This document shows positions 1-7,651 of a stretch of 64,000 nt of DNA, piece after piece (within the stretch, counting starts at the first letter, position 1; each line of letters starts with the position of its first letter). The translations under genes were made by a program, and so were the position numbers. Where the stretch lies: the NCBI RefSeq assembly GCF_025369935.1, contig NZ_CP104467.1, forward strand, positions 3,169,001 to 3,233,000. Direction: 5' to 3'. This stretch comes from Paenibacillus andongensis. Its GTDB lineage: Bacteria > Bacillota > Bacilli > Paenibacillales > NBRC-103111. A model generated the notes under the pieces. It did no database searches, was not told the origin of the DNA, and saw nothing but the letters and a program-made list of their open reading frames with translations.

Positions 1-1
1 A

Positions 2-1036
2 GCGGAGGTCATGGCTGTTGGTGTTGGCTATGCGGATCCAAGTAAACCGGCACTCGGAGCTGGCGTTATTGTTTATACGCATAAAAAAATCGTCCCCTCC
101 AGTCTGAGCAGCCTTAAAGGGGTGGTTGCCAAAGCAGGTACGGCAGTTCCCGTTCGTTTCGTGCCTTCTGGGATGTTTAAAACGAATGCATCTGCAACAA
201 AACCAAAAGTCATCCGACCAACATTATTTCGCAATAGAATTCGTCCCGTGCCAGGCGGTGTAAGCATCGGTAAACCGGATCCGTTTGCCACAGGAACGGC
301 AGGTGTGATTGTAATCAAAAACAACCAACTTTACATTCTGAGCAACAACCATGTTCTTATTAAAAACAACTCAACTGCCTTCTCTGCAACCGTGCAACCA
401 GGCCCAGCAGATGCAGCGATTGCCGGTAACACCATAGGGAGAGCCTTTCAATTCGTCAGACTGCGCCCGGGTGAAGTCAATTTCCAAGATTCAGCGATTG
501 CATTGCCGTTTTCAAATAGCTTATTGAATCCAAGATACTTAGTCAGTGCATCAGGGCAGTTGGTTACAGTTCCTGGTCACTTGTTAAGCTATCCTGTCGG
601 TCTTCAAGTATTTAAATCTGGTCGTACAACGGGCTTTGTCAGAGGAACGGTAGAATCCAATAATGTGGATGTACGTGTTTCCTATGGAGGAACGTTAGGG
701 ACATTATTGTTCCGAAATCAATCGGTTATTCGCGGGAATACGGGCGCTGTTTCACTCCCAGGTGATTCCGGTTCCGTATGGCTCCGAGCAACAGATCGCT
801 TTGCAGCGGCGCTTAATTTCGCTGGTACTGCGGATGGTATGCGCTCGATTAGTAATCCGATAGGACTGGTAATGGCCACGTATGGTTTACGTATTGCCAT
901 TCCGGCCCCTGGTGGAACTTTCAAAGCCGGCGCGATTAAAGGGATTGCTCCACGAGGCAACCATTCTTACGTTCAGCCACTAACAGATGAACAACGTAAA
1001 CGCACACGCGCTGTGCTAGTTAAGTCTTCTAAGTAA
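2..1036 (+). CDS. Trypsin-fold serine peptidase-like protein (5' partial)
   Basis: The protein carries a chymotrypsin-type catalytic triad. Counting from the first Met, at base 11, His114 lies in SNNHV, Asp160 in QDSAIA and Ser253 in PGDSGSVW. No signal peptide is visible in the part seen. The reading frame is open to the window edge, and the GGAGG before the ATG at 11 is only two bases away, too close to serve it, so the true start probably lies upstream. The region before the His is glycine- and proline-rich. A terminator follows, so this is the end of its transcript. Peptidase activity is inferred from the triad; the substrate is unknown. It could also be a non-secreted trypsin-like protein of the type often annotated hypothetical in Paenibacillus. 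Confidence 0.7.
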   Translation, partial: AEVMAVGVGYADPSKPALGAGVIVYTHKKIVPSSLSSLKGVVAKAGTAVPVRFVPSGMFKTNASATKPKVIRPTLFRNRIRPVPGGVSIGKPDPFATGTAGVIVIKNNQLYILSNNHVLIKNNSTAFSATVQPGPADAAIAGNTIGRAFQFVRLRPGEVNFQDSAIALPFSNSLLNPRYLVSASGQLVTVPGHLLSYPVGLQVFKSGRTTGFVRGTVESNNVDVRVSYGGTLGTLLFRNQSVIRGNTGAVSLPGDSGSVWLRATDRFAAALNFAGTADGMRSISNPIGLVMATYGLRIAIPAPGGTFKAGAIKGIAPRGNHSYVQPLTDEQRKRTRAVLVKSSK

Positions 1037-1053
1037 ATACGATCATTTCATCC

Positions 1054-1086
1054 AAAAACCAATGAGTTAAGTCACATTGGTTTTTT
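1054..1086 (+). terminator. Rho-independent terminator
   Basis: An 11-bp stem (AAAAACCAATG pairing with CATTGGTTTTT) runs into a T-rich tail just after the peptidase-like gene. Confidence 0.8.
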
Positions 1087-1189
1087 GCTTTTTATTTTAT
1101 TTTTCGACAAAATGCTACTTTATTCCATCTAAAACGTATTAGTTATGGACATAAAAACTTACAACAGGGTCGAAGGGAGTCAACTAATC

Positions 1190-3136
1190 TTGAAAATCAT
1201 GAAAAAAAGAATCGGAATTATGTCGTTGGCTGTAGGAATTATTGCGGCTAGCCTAGCGACTGCACCATCGCCTGCTCGTGCAGACATCGTTTGGGACCAC
1301 TGGCAAAAAGCGGAGTCACTAGGTGCAAGTGGGAATAAAGATGAAGCAGTGCCCCATTGGCAATTCCTGGCTAATCACTATGCGAGATCTGGAGAATGGG
1401 AAAATGCAGCTTTATTCTATGGAAATTTGGCCGCCTACTACGATACAATCGGTGATTATGATCAAGCGATTAGCTATTACGAGTCCGAAAACGAATATTG
1501 GGTGAAAGCCGGGAAGGATTGGGGGGCTGTTAAGCTGCAGCGTGCTGATCAAATTCGGACTACGGTTGAGTTGTATAGACTGGATCATGATGAGACAACC
1601 GTGCAGCAATTAGCCCTGCCAAAAAACAGTCAATTGGCCAAGTTTGAACCTACATACGGCACTTATCTTGGGGTCTACTCCGAACAGGATCCTAAGGTAG
1701 GTAATATTTTCACGAAAATGGAATCGGTTTATGGTAAAAAACACGCGATATATTTGGCCTATGCACACTGGGGTCAAGGATTCCCTGCTACGTATGCCAA
1801 GAGAGCAAAAGATGCAGGTGGCGCTTTGCAAATCGCTTGGGAACCTGACGATGGCTTAGATCCGGTTACAGACAGCACGTATTTGCGCAAATGGGCACAA
1901 GATGCCAAAGCGGCAGGCATCCCGATCTTCTTGCGTTTTGCTGGGGAAATGAATGGTGCTTGGGTCAAATGGCACGGAAACCCTGCTCAATATATTGCGA
2001 AATTCCGTATGCTGCACGATGTATTCGCTGCTGAAGCTCCGAATGTCGCGATGGTTTGGAGTCCTGGTGATGTACCAGCGAATGATATTGACCCTTACTA
2101 TCCGGGAGATGCATATGTAGATTGGGTAGGGGTGAGCCTGTACATTGAGCCCTATGAAAATGGGAATCCGTCTCTGCCTTCCATGATTTCTACGAGCAGT
2201 GTGGAGAGGTTAACTAGGCTTTACAACACCTATTCGGACCGTAAACCTTTAATGTTAAGTGAAACAGGGGTCCCGCATTACGCGCACTCGGCAGACGAGG
2301 ATTTCACCGAATGGGCGAAGCTTAATCTGCAGCGTTTATATGAGATTATGCCTTATAAATATCCTAGATTAAAGGCTATCACTTACTTTAATGTCGATCA
2401 AAAGATGGAGAACGCGAAAAACGACTATTCACTCTCCACTTCGTCTGAAATCCAAAATTACTACAGCAAGTTAATTGCTAATCCTTATTTGTTATCCAAG
2501 GTGACAGACGCAGCTAAACCTGATGATCGTCTGGGTTATGTACCCGTAGATGCGAATCATCAGACTTTTACGAAACAAACCAAGTTAGTTCCTTTTGTCA
2601 AAATTCCTGACGTTTACATAGGTAAAGTAGAGTACATCTTAAACGGAAAAGTGATTGCCTCTCAAACAGATTTGCCTTACGGTCTAGAATTGAAAGCTGG
2701 CGATGTTCCGGAGGGTTCCGTCATTCAAATTAAGGTTTATAATAAATCCGGTAAACAAACAGCTTTACGCACCTTCGGTTTATCCTCACAAGTATCTGTC
2801 GAGATTGATGGGAAAGAGCAGAAATTTGAGCAAGCGCCTGTCATTGTAAAAGGATCAACGTTCACGCCGCTGCGTGCGATTTTCGAAGCTATGGGTGCAA
2901 CGGTAGATTATGAAGCAGCAACTAGAACAGTTACAGCCAAAAAAGGAAGTACAACATTACACTTAACTCTTGATGAGAAAACGGTATATGTGAACGGTAA
3001 AGCTATTCAGTTAGATGAGCCAGCTCAGCTGGTGAACGGTTATACACTAGCTCCTGCTAGATTCGTGGGGGAAACCTTTGGCGGCAAAGTCGCTTGGGAT
3101 GGCACCAGCAGAACGGTTACGATTACAACCAAATAG
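1190..3136 (+). CDS. Secreted TPR / GH26-like glycosidase / stalk-domain protein
   Basis: The most likely start is TTG at 1190, about ten bases after GAAGGGAGT. It puts a classic signal peptide (KKR, hydrophobic core, cleavage after PARA) at the N-terminus; an ATG at 1145 would add 15 residues ahead of it. After the signal come about 100 residues of TPR-like helices, then a barrel resembling family 26 beta-mannanases: the putative acid/base Glu253 is in RFAGEMNG and the putative nucleophile Glu358 in LMLSETG. The His that usually precedes the acid/base Glu is Gly here. The C-terminal 110 residues are a copper-amine-oxidase N-terminal-type stalk domain (TPLRAIFEAMGA, LAPARFVGE), common in Paenibacillus surface proteins. 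It is flanked by terminators, so it is probably monocistronic. The substrate (mannan or another beta-glycan) is inferred from the family only. Confidence 0.75.
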   Translation: MKIMKKRIGIMSLAVGIIAASLATAPSPARADIVWDHWQKAESLGASGNKDEAVPHWQFLANHYARSGEWENAALFYGNLAAYYDTIGDYDQAISYYESENEYWVKAGKDWGAVKLQRADQIRTTVELYRLDHDETTVQQLALPKNSQLAKFEPTYGTYLGVYSEQDPKVGNIFTKMESVYGKKHAIYLAYAHWGQGFPATYAKRAKDAGGALQIAWEPDDGLDPVTDSTYLRKWAQDAKAAGIPIFLRFAGEMNGAWVKWHGNPAQYIAKFRMLHDVFAAEAPNVAMVWSPGDVPANDIDPYYPGDAYVDWVGVSLYIEPYENGNPSLPSMISTSSVERLTRLYNTYSDRKPLMLSETGVPHYAHSADEDFTEWAKLNLQRLYEIMPYKYPRLKAITYFNVDQKMENAKNDYSLSTSSEIQNYYSKLIANPYLLSKVTDAAKPDDRLGYVPVDANHQTFTKQTKLVPFVKIPDVYIGKVEYILNGKVIASQTDLPYGLELKAGDVPEGSVIQIKVYNKSGKQTALRTFGLSSQVSVEIDGKEQKFEQAPVIVKGSTFTPLRAIFEAMGATVDYEAATRTVTAKKGSTTLHLTLDEKTVYVNGKAIQLDEPAQLVNGYTLAPARFVGETFGGKVAWDGTSRTVTITTK

Positions 3137-3149
3137 AAGAATGTCTTCA

Positions 3150-3208
3150 AAAAAAGGAGCTGTTTCATCGCCTGACAAGAAAGTCAGAGCGTTGGAGCAG
3201 CTTTTTTC
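3150..3208 (+). terminator. Possible terminator
   Basis: GGAGCTG and CAGC pair across a long loop and are followed by TTTTTT, directly after the GH26-like gene. The short stem and large loop make it a moderate candidate. Confidence 0.45.
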
Positions 3209-3237
3209 CTATGTATTATATACATTAAAAATAATTT

Positions 3238-3253
3238 AGTTAAACGCGTAACT
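3238..3253 (+). promoter_or_regulatory. Upstream copy of a putative LacI-family operator
   Basis: AGTTAAACGCGTAACT is a near-palindrome with outer arms AGTTA/TAACT around a CG centre, the usual LacI-family layout. An almost identical copy lies 86 bp downstream over the start of transcription. That the adjacent LacI protein binds it is inferred from position and symmetry. Confidence 0.6.
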
Positions 3254-3276
3254 GATAAATCAATTTAATGGTAAAA

Positions 3277-3290
3277 AGATAGCGCTATCA
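3277..3290 (+). promoter_or_regulatory. cre-like palindrome
   Basis: A perfect 12-bp palindrome, GATAGCGCTATC (3278-3289), sits just upstream of the -35 box. With flanking bases it matches the CcpA cre consensus TGWAANCGNTNWCA at all but two fixed positions, on either strand. Carbon catabolite control of the sugar operon is the inference; a third operator for another LacI-family protein is the alternative. Confidence 0.45.
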
Positions 3291-3292
3291 TA

Positions 3293-3321
3293 TTGTAATA
3301 TTAGGAATTGTATCTTATAAT
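3293..3321 (+). promoter_or_regulatory. SigA-type promoter of the lacI-sugar transport operon
   Basis: The -35 TTGTAA (3293-3298) and -10 TATAAT (3316-3321) are exactly 17 bp apart. An operator begins two bases after the -10 box and the cre-like palindrome ends just before the -35. Confidence 0.7.
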
Positions 3322-3323
3322 CT

Positions 3324-3339
3324 AGTTAAACGTGTAACT
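3324..3339 (+). promoter_or_regulatory. Promoter-proximal putative LacI-family operator
   Basis: AGTTAAACGTGTAACT is symmetric in 7 of 8 base pairs. It covers the expected transcription start, where a bound repressor would block initiation. It differs from the upstream copy in one base. Confidence 0.65.
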
Positions 3340-3354
3340 AAAGAGGGTTGAGGA

Positions 3355-4383
3355 ATGAAGAAACCAACAATTAAAGATGTAGCCAAAGTCGCAGGCGTTT
3401 CAGCAGCCGCAGTGTCCTATGCATTAAACGGTAGAACGGATAAAGTCTCTAATGAGACGATCGAGCGCATTAAGAAAATTATTGAAACCTTAAACTACAT
3501 ACCTGATTTCTCGGCGAGAAGTTTAGTCAAAAACCAATCCAAGTTGATTGGCATCGTGATTCCACAGACCGAATCGCACAAGCAGCTTATACTTGAAAAC
3601 CCTTTCTATAGCGAAATGATAAGCGGTATTGAGGGCAAGCTTCGCGAGTATGGGTACCACCTCTTGTTATCTGGCGTTAACCAAGGGGAAAGTTATCTGG
3701 ATTTATCCGTTCAGCGTAATCTGGATGGTGCCATTATGATGGGTATTTATCCGGAACAGTTTTATGACGGTTTTAAGAAGATTAATATCCCGATTGTTCT
3801 GATCGATAGTTACATTAACGACAGTTACTTCAAGCGAATCGGCATTGATGACGAATATGGTGGATATTTGGCTACCAAGTATCTGATTGATAAGGGCCAC
3901 TCTAACATTGGACTTGTGACAGGAGCGATTCGTAAAGACGGTGTTGTCGAGAAGCGTTTTCTAGGTTACAAACGTGCGATTCGTGAAGCAAATTTCTTTT
4001 ATAATCCAGATTATGTATTTGAAGAATCCATGAGTTATGAGCATGGTATGGCAGCCGGACAGCTCATCGCAAACAAGTTTCCCGAGATCACTGCTGTATT
4101 TGCTACGGGGGACATGGTCGCATTCGGAGCGATTCGAAGCTTGATGGACATGGGTAAAAAAGTGCCGGAAGACATCTCCGTCATTGGCTTTGATGATATC
4201 ACGATGTCGAAGATGTTTATTCCGCCACTAACGACAATCCGGCAAAATATAACCGAAAAAGGCGCTATTGCGGCCGAACATCTCATCAACATGATTCAAG
4301 GCGGCGTGGAGCAAGAAGCGAATGAAATTATGCTGCCGCTAACGATCGTAGAGAGAGCAACCGTTAGAGCCAAGGATAATTAA
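3355..4383 (+). CDS. LacI-family transcriptional regulator
   Basis: The 342-residue length is normal for the family. The N-terminal helix-turn-helix and hinge helix (TIKDVAKVAGVSAAAVSYALNG, to about residue 60) are followed by a periplasmic-binding-protein-like effector domain, with the conserved VIGFDD motif near residue 280. The start is ATG behind GAGG. It is the first gene of a run continuing into two permeases and a solute-binding protein, so it most likely controls their expression in response to an imported oligosaccharide. Its own promoter carries an operator copy, which suggests autoregulation. The effector is unknown; an isomalto- or alternan-type sugar is inferred from the neighbouring enzymes. 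Confidence 0.93.
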   Translation: MKKPTIKDVAKVAGVSAAAVSYALNGRTDKVSNETIERIKKIIETLNYIPDFSARSLVKNQSKLIGIVIPQTESHKQLILENPFYSEMISGIEGKLREYGYHLLLSGVNQGESYLDLSVQRNLDGAIMMGIYPEQFYDGFKKINIPIVLIDSYINDSYFKRIGIDDEYGGYLATKYLIDKGHSNIGLVTGAIRKDGVVEKRFLGYKRAIREANFFYNPDYVFEESMSYEHGMAAGQLIANKFPEITAVFATGDMVAFGAIRSLMDMGKKVPEDISVIGFDDITMSKMFIPPLTTIRQNITEKGAIAAEHLINMIQGGVEQEANEIMLPLTIVERATVRAKDN

Positions 4384-4411
4384 CACGTAGGAACCGGAAA
4401 AGGAGAACGTC

Positions 4412-5296
4412 ATGGTCGGACAAAAGAGATTTTCCAAAACAGTTGTCATTATCGGATTTTTATTACCAAGTTTAGCCGGTTTGTTTCTGTTCCAACTCAT
4501 CCCGATGCTTTCATCTGCTATCATTTCCTTCACAAATTGGGATTTGTTAACCCCGGCGAAGTTCGTTGGGGTGGATAATTACACCGAGGCTTTGCAGGAT
4601 GAGAAAACGCTTACATCATTAAAGAACATTCTTCAATACATCCTAGGTTATTTACCCTCTGTTCTTGCTTTTGGTTTACTGTTCGCCGTTTTACTGAATA
4701 GGAAGCTAAGGGGTATAAAGCTTTATCGGATCTTCATCTTTGTACCCGTCATCACTTCGTGGGTAGCTGTTTCCATCGTATGGCGCTGGCTGCTGAATGG
4801 TCAGAGCGGACTCATTAATTACCTGCTGTCACTAATAGGAATTCAGGGACCCATGTGGCTGCAGGATTTTGTGTGGGCGATGCCCTCCATTATTGCGGTT
4901 AGTGTATGGAAGGATATCGGCTATGTGACCGTCATACTTCTTGCGGGATTGCAGGATATTTCGGACGATTATTACGAAGCGGCGACGATTGATGGAGCAG
5001 GCGGATTTGGGCAGTTTTTCCGTGTAACGCTCCCGCTGCTCACGCCTAGCATCTTTTTCGTACTTGTCATATCACTCATTAATGGCTTCCAGCTCTTTGA
5101 TCAGGTGCTAGTGATGACAGGTGGCGGTCCGGCAGGGCAAACGAGCACGCTTGTGCAGCAAATTTATGGGAATGCTTTTCAAAGCTATAAAATGGGCTTT
5201 GCCTCTGCGCAGTCATGGATCTTATTCGTCATTATTTTCGCCGTCACCATCGTTCAGCAGCAGCTTCAGAAAAGGTGGGTTACCTATGACAGATAA
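4412..5296 (+). CDS. Sugar ABC transporter permease, MalF/UgpA type
   Basis: This 294-residue integral membrane protein has about six transmembrane segments. The cytoplasmic EAA loop (EAATIDGAGGFGQFFRVTLP), which contacts the ATPase, is near residue 190. It follows the regulator by 28 bases with a good ribosome site (AAAGGAGAA), and its 3' end overlaps the second permease by 11 bases, as expected for a co-translated heterodimer. The family is CUT1, which imports oligosaccharides. No ATPase gene is in the cluster, so a shared MsmK/UgpC-type ATPase is presumably encoded elsewhere. The cargo is inferred to be cycloalternan or related alpha-glucooligosaccharides. Confidence 0.92.
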   Translation: MVGQKRFSKTVVIIGFLLPSLAGLFLFQLIPMLSSAIISFTNWDLLTPAKFVGVDNYTEALQDEKTLTSLKNILQYILGYLPSVLAFGLLFAVLLNRKLRGIKLYRIFIFVPVITSWVAVSIVWRWLLNGQSGLINYLLSLIGIQGPMWLQDFVWAMPSIIAVSVWKDIGYVTVILLAGLQDISDDYYEAATIDGAGGFGQFFRVTLPLLTPSIFFVLVISLINGFQLFDQVLVMTGGGPAGQTSTLVQQIYGNAFQSYKMGFASAQSWILFVIIFAVTIVQQQLQKRWVTYDR

Positions 5297-6116
5297 ATAT
5301 ATGCCGTATCGAAACATGCTTTCACACCTCATTTTGATTGTGGCGGCTGTCGTGCTCATGTTTCCTTTCGTCTGGATGCTGTCGGGTTCCTTTAAGGATA
5401 ACTTGGAAGTCGTCAGAATGCCGCCTAATTTAATTCCCGATACGTTTAAATTCAGCAACTATGTCGAGATTACGAAATACTTTCCGATCTATCGCTTTTT
5501 GGGCAACAGTGTTGGTGTCTCCTTAGTGACGACGGCAGCGCAGATCGTTGTGTGTGCGATGGCTGCATTTGTTTTTGCTAAAATACCTTTCCGAGGCAGG
5601 GAAACGCTATTCGTTCTCTATTTGATCACGATGATGATTCCTATGCAGGTGACGATGACGCCGCTCTTTATCGTGTTTCAAAAACTGCACCTGACGAATA
5701 CATATCTCGGACTCATTTTGCCAGGAATCTTCAGTGCTTACGGGACTTTCCTGCTTCGACAACACATCATGACCATTCCTGATCCGTTGATTGAGGCAGC
5801 CAGAATAGATGGAGCTTCGTATGTGAGAGTATTTGTGAGCATTATTCTTCCGCTTAGCAAACCTGCTCTTGCGACGCTAGCCATTTTTGCTTTCATGGCT
5901 TCGTGGAACAATTTTTTATGGCCGCTTATTATTACGAGCGATAAGGAGTTGATGACACTTCCGATTGGATTAAGCAAGCTGCAGGGCAGATGGGCGACGG
6001 AGTGGAACATTTTGATGGCGGGGAATGTGATCAGCTTTATACCGATTTTCATTGTGTTTTTGTTCGCATCGAAATACTTCATTAAAGGAATGACCATGAG
6101 TGGCGTTAAAGGATAA
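5286..6116 (+). CDS. Sugar ABC transporter permease, MalG/UgpE type
   Basis: The product is a 276-residue inner-membrane partner of the preceding permease. The start is ATG at 5286 (MTDKYMPYR...), inside the 3' end of the upstream gene; the frame is open further upstream, but those residues look like shadow coding. It has about six transmembrane segments and the EAA motif IEAARIDGASYVRVFVSIILP near residue 165, typical of CUT1 permeases. The overlap with its partner implies translational coupling. It ends 93 bases before the solute-binding lipoprotein gene. Confidence 0.92.
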   Translation: MTDKYMPYRNMLSHLILIVAAVVLMFPFVWMLSGSFKDNLEVVRMPPNLIPDTFKFSNYVEITKYFPIYRFLGNSVGVSLVTTAAQIVVCAMAAFVFAKIPFRGRETLFVLYLITMMIPMQVTMTPLFIVFQKLHLTNTYLGLILPGIFSAYGTFLLRQHIMTIPDPLIEAARIDGASYVRVFVSIILPLSKPALATLAIFAFMASWNNFLWPLIITSDKELMTLPIGLSKLQGRWATEWNILMAGNVISFIPIFIVFLFASKYFIKGMTMSGVKG

Positions 6117-6209
6117 TGAGAGGGGTGATGGAAGTCGTTTGAGACGTAAGTGATGAAATGAAAATGGTAAGTTAACTGAAGAAAATTCACAAGAAGAGAG
6201 GGTTTAAAG

Positions 6210-7559
6210 ATGGTTGCTAAAAAAACAGGTTGGGTCGTAACGTTAGGTATGGTAGTTTCACTTGCAGCTACGGGGTGTGGTACCGATACAAAAAAAGAAG
6301 CTGCGTCAACGCCAAAGCAAGAGCCGACGGCAGCTGCAACAGCAGCGGCAACACCAGAGACAAAGAAAGAACCGGTTACCCTCAAGTTCATGCAGTATAC
6401 CGCAAGCGGTTCGCAAGAGCAGACGCTTGGCGATATGGTGAAAGCGTTCGAGTCGGCCAATCCTGACGTGAAGGTCAAAGTGGATATCGTCGATTACAAC
6501 AACTACTACACGAAGCTCAATACACAGCTCGCATCGGGGGATGCGCCTGACGTATTTGAGGTCGGTTATGAAAACTTCGTCTCTTATGCCGCCAAAAATA
6601 CACTAAAAGACTTGACGCCGATCATTGCGAAGGACACGACGTTCAAGCCAGAAATCTACAAAGGTCTTGCCTATGACTCTTTCAAGTATAGCGGTAAGCA
6701 ATATGGAGTCGTAGAGTCTTTTTCAGACGTAGTTCTTTTCTATAATAAGGACTTGTTCGACAAAAAGCAAGTTGAGTATCCGAAGGCGGATTGGACGTGG
6801 AAGCAAGAGCTGGAAGCGGCTCAAAAGCTCACTGACGCCAAAAGCGGTGTATGGGGAACCTACTCACCAATTCAATTCTATGAGTTTTACAAAACCATTG
6901 CTCAGAACGGCGGAGGTATCTGGAGTGCAGATGGCAAGCCGACTGTAAACAGTAAAGAAAATATCGAAGCCTTGAACTGGATGCTGGATAAAGCGAAAAA
7001 GTATAAAGTTTCTCCAGCGCTCAACGATGATACTTTTAACCAGCCGGATGCTGACTTAAATGCATTTAAAGCAGGCAAGATTGCTATGCTGCGCGGCGGA
7101 ATTTGGAACTTTGGCCGCTTTGCGGATGCCCCTTTCAAATGGGATATTGCACTCGAGCCGGGTAATACGAAGAAAGCACATCATTTCTTTGCAGATGGCC
7201 TTGTTGTTTCTGATAAAACGAAAAATGCCGAAGCGGCCTGGAAATTTATTAAATTCATGTCCTCCGATCCTTCTGTTGTTAGCAAACGAATTGAGAAGGG
7301 TTGGAGTGTACCGGCTGTTTCGGATGAAAAAGTCATGGAGGCTTATTTCAAACAAACGCCGCCAGCTTCGAAGAAAATCGTACTTGATGCATTGAACTCG
7401 CTAGTACTGACGCCGGTAGGTCCAATTCCGGACAAATGGAACGATTTGACTAAAGCGATCGGTGACGAGCTGGACAAAGCGAAACTGAAATCCGATTATA
7501 CAGCGGAAAAAGCGCTTAATGAAGCGCAAGCTAAGATTGAAAAACTCGTAACTAAATAG
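6210..7559 (+). CDS. Sugar ABC transporter substrate-binding lipoprotein
   Basis: This 449-residue protein is of the extracellular solute-binding family 1 (UgpB/MalE-like). The N-terminal lipoprotein signal ends in the lipobox LAATGC, with the lipidated Cys at residue 23. A Thr/Ala/Lys-rich linker follows, then the two-lobed binding domain (KFMQYTASGSQEQTLGDMVKAFE at its start). It would sit on the outer face of the membrane and deliver ligand to the two permeases. Being made after the permeases from the same strand it is probably in their operon. Sequence alone does not show the ligand; the secreted CtsY/CtsZ-type enzymes downstream suggest a cyclic or isomalto-type glucan oligosaccharide. 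Confidence 0.92.
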   Translation: MVAKKTGWVVTLGMVVSLAATGCGTDTKKEAASTPKQEPTAAATAAATPETKKEPVTLKFMQYTASGSQEQTLGDMVKAFESANPDVKVKVDIVDYNNYYTKLNTQLASGDAPDVFEVGYENFVSYAAKNTLKDLTPIIAKDTTFKPEIYKGLAYDSFKYSGKQYGVVESFSDVVLFYNKDLFDKKQVEYPKADWTWKQELEAAQKLTDAKSGVWGTYSPIQFYEFYKTIAQNGGGIWSADGKPTVNSKENIEALNWMLDKAKKYKVSPALNDDTFNQPDADLNAFKAGKIAMLRGGIWNFGRFADAPFKWDIALEPGNTKKAHHFFADGLVVSDKTKNAEAAWKFIKFMSSDPSVVSKRIEKGWSVPAVSDEKVMEAYFKQTPPASKKIVLDALNSLVLTPVGPIPDKWNDLTKAIGDELDKAKLKSDYTAEKALNEAQAKIEKLVTK

Positions 7560-7651
7560 CGTAGTGCGGACATAGAGTCGGCAGGGAAGGGGCATTGTTG
7601 CGGCAACGGCCCCTTTCTCATTCATACACATGGGATGGAGTAGGAGGATTT

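Noticed and set aside
5738..6478. 246-codon minus-strand ORF across the permease and binding-protein genes
   Set aside because: It is antisense to two well-supported genes, spans their junction and has no domain or ribosome site.
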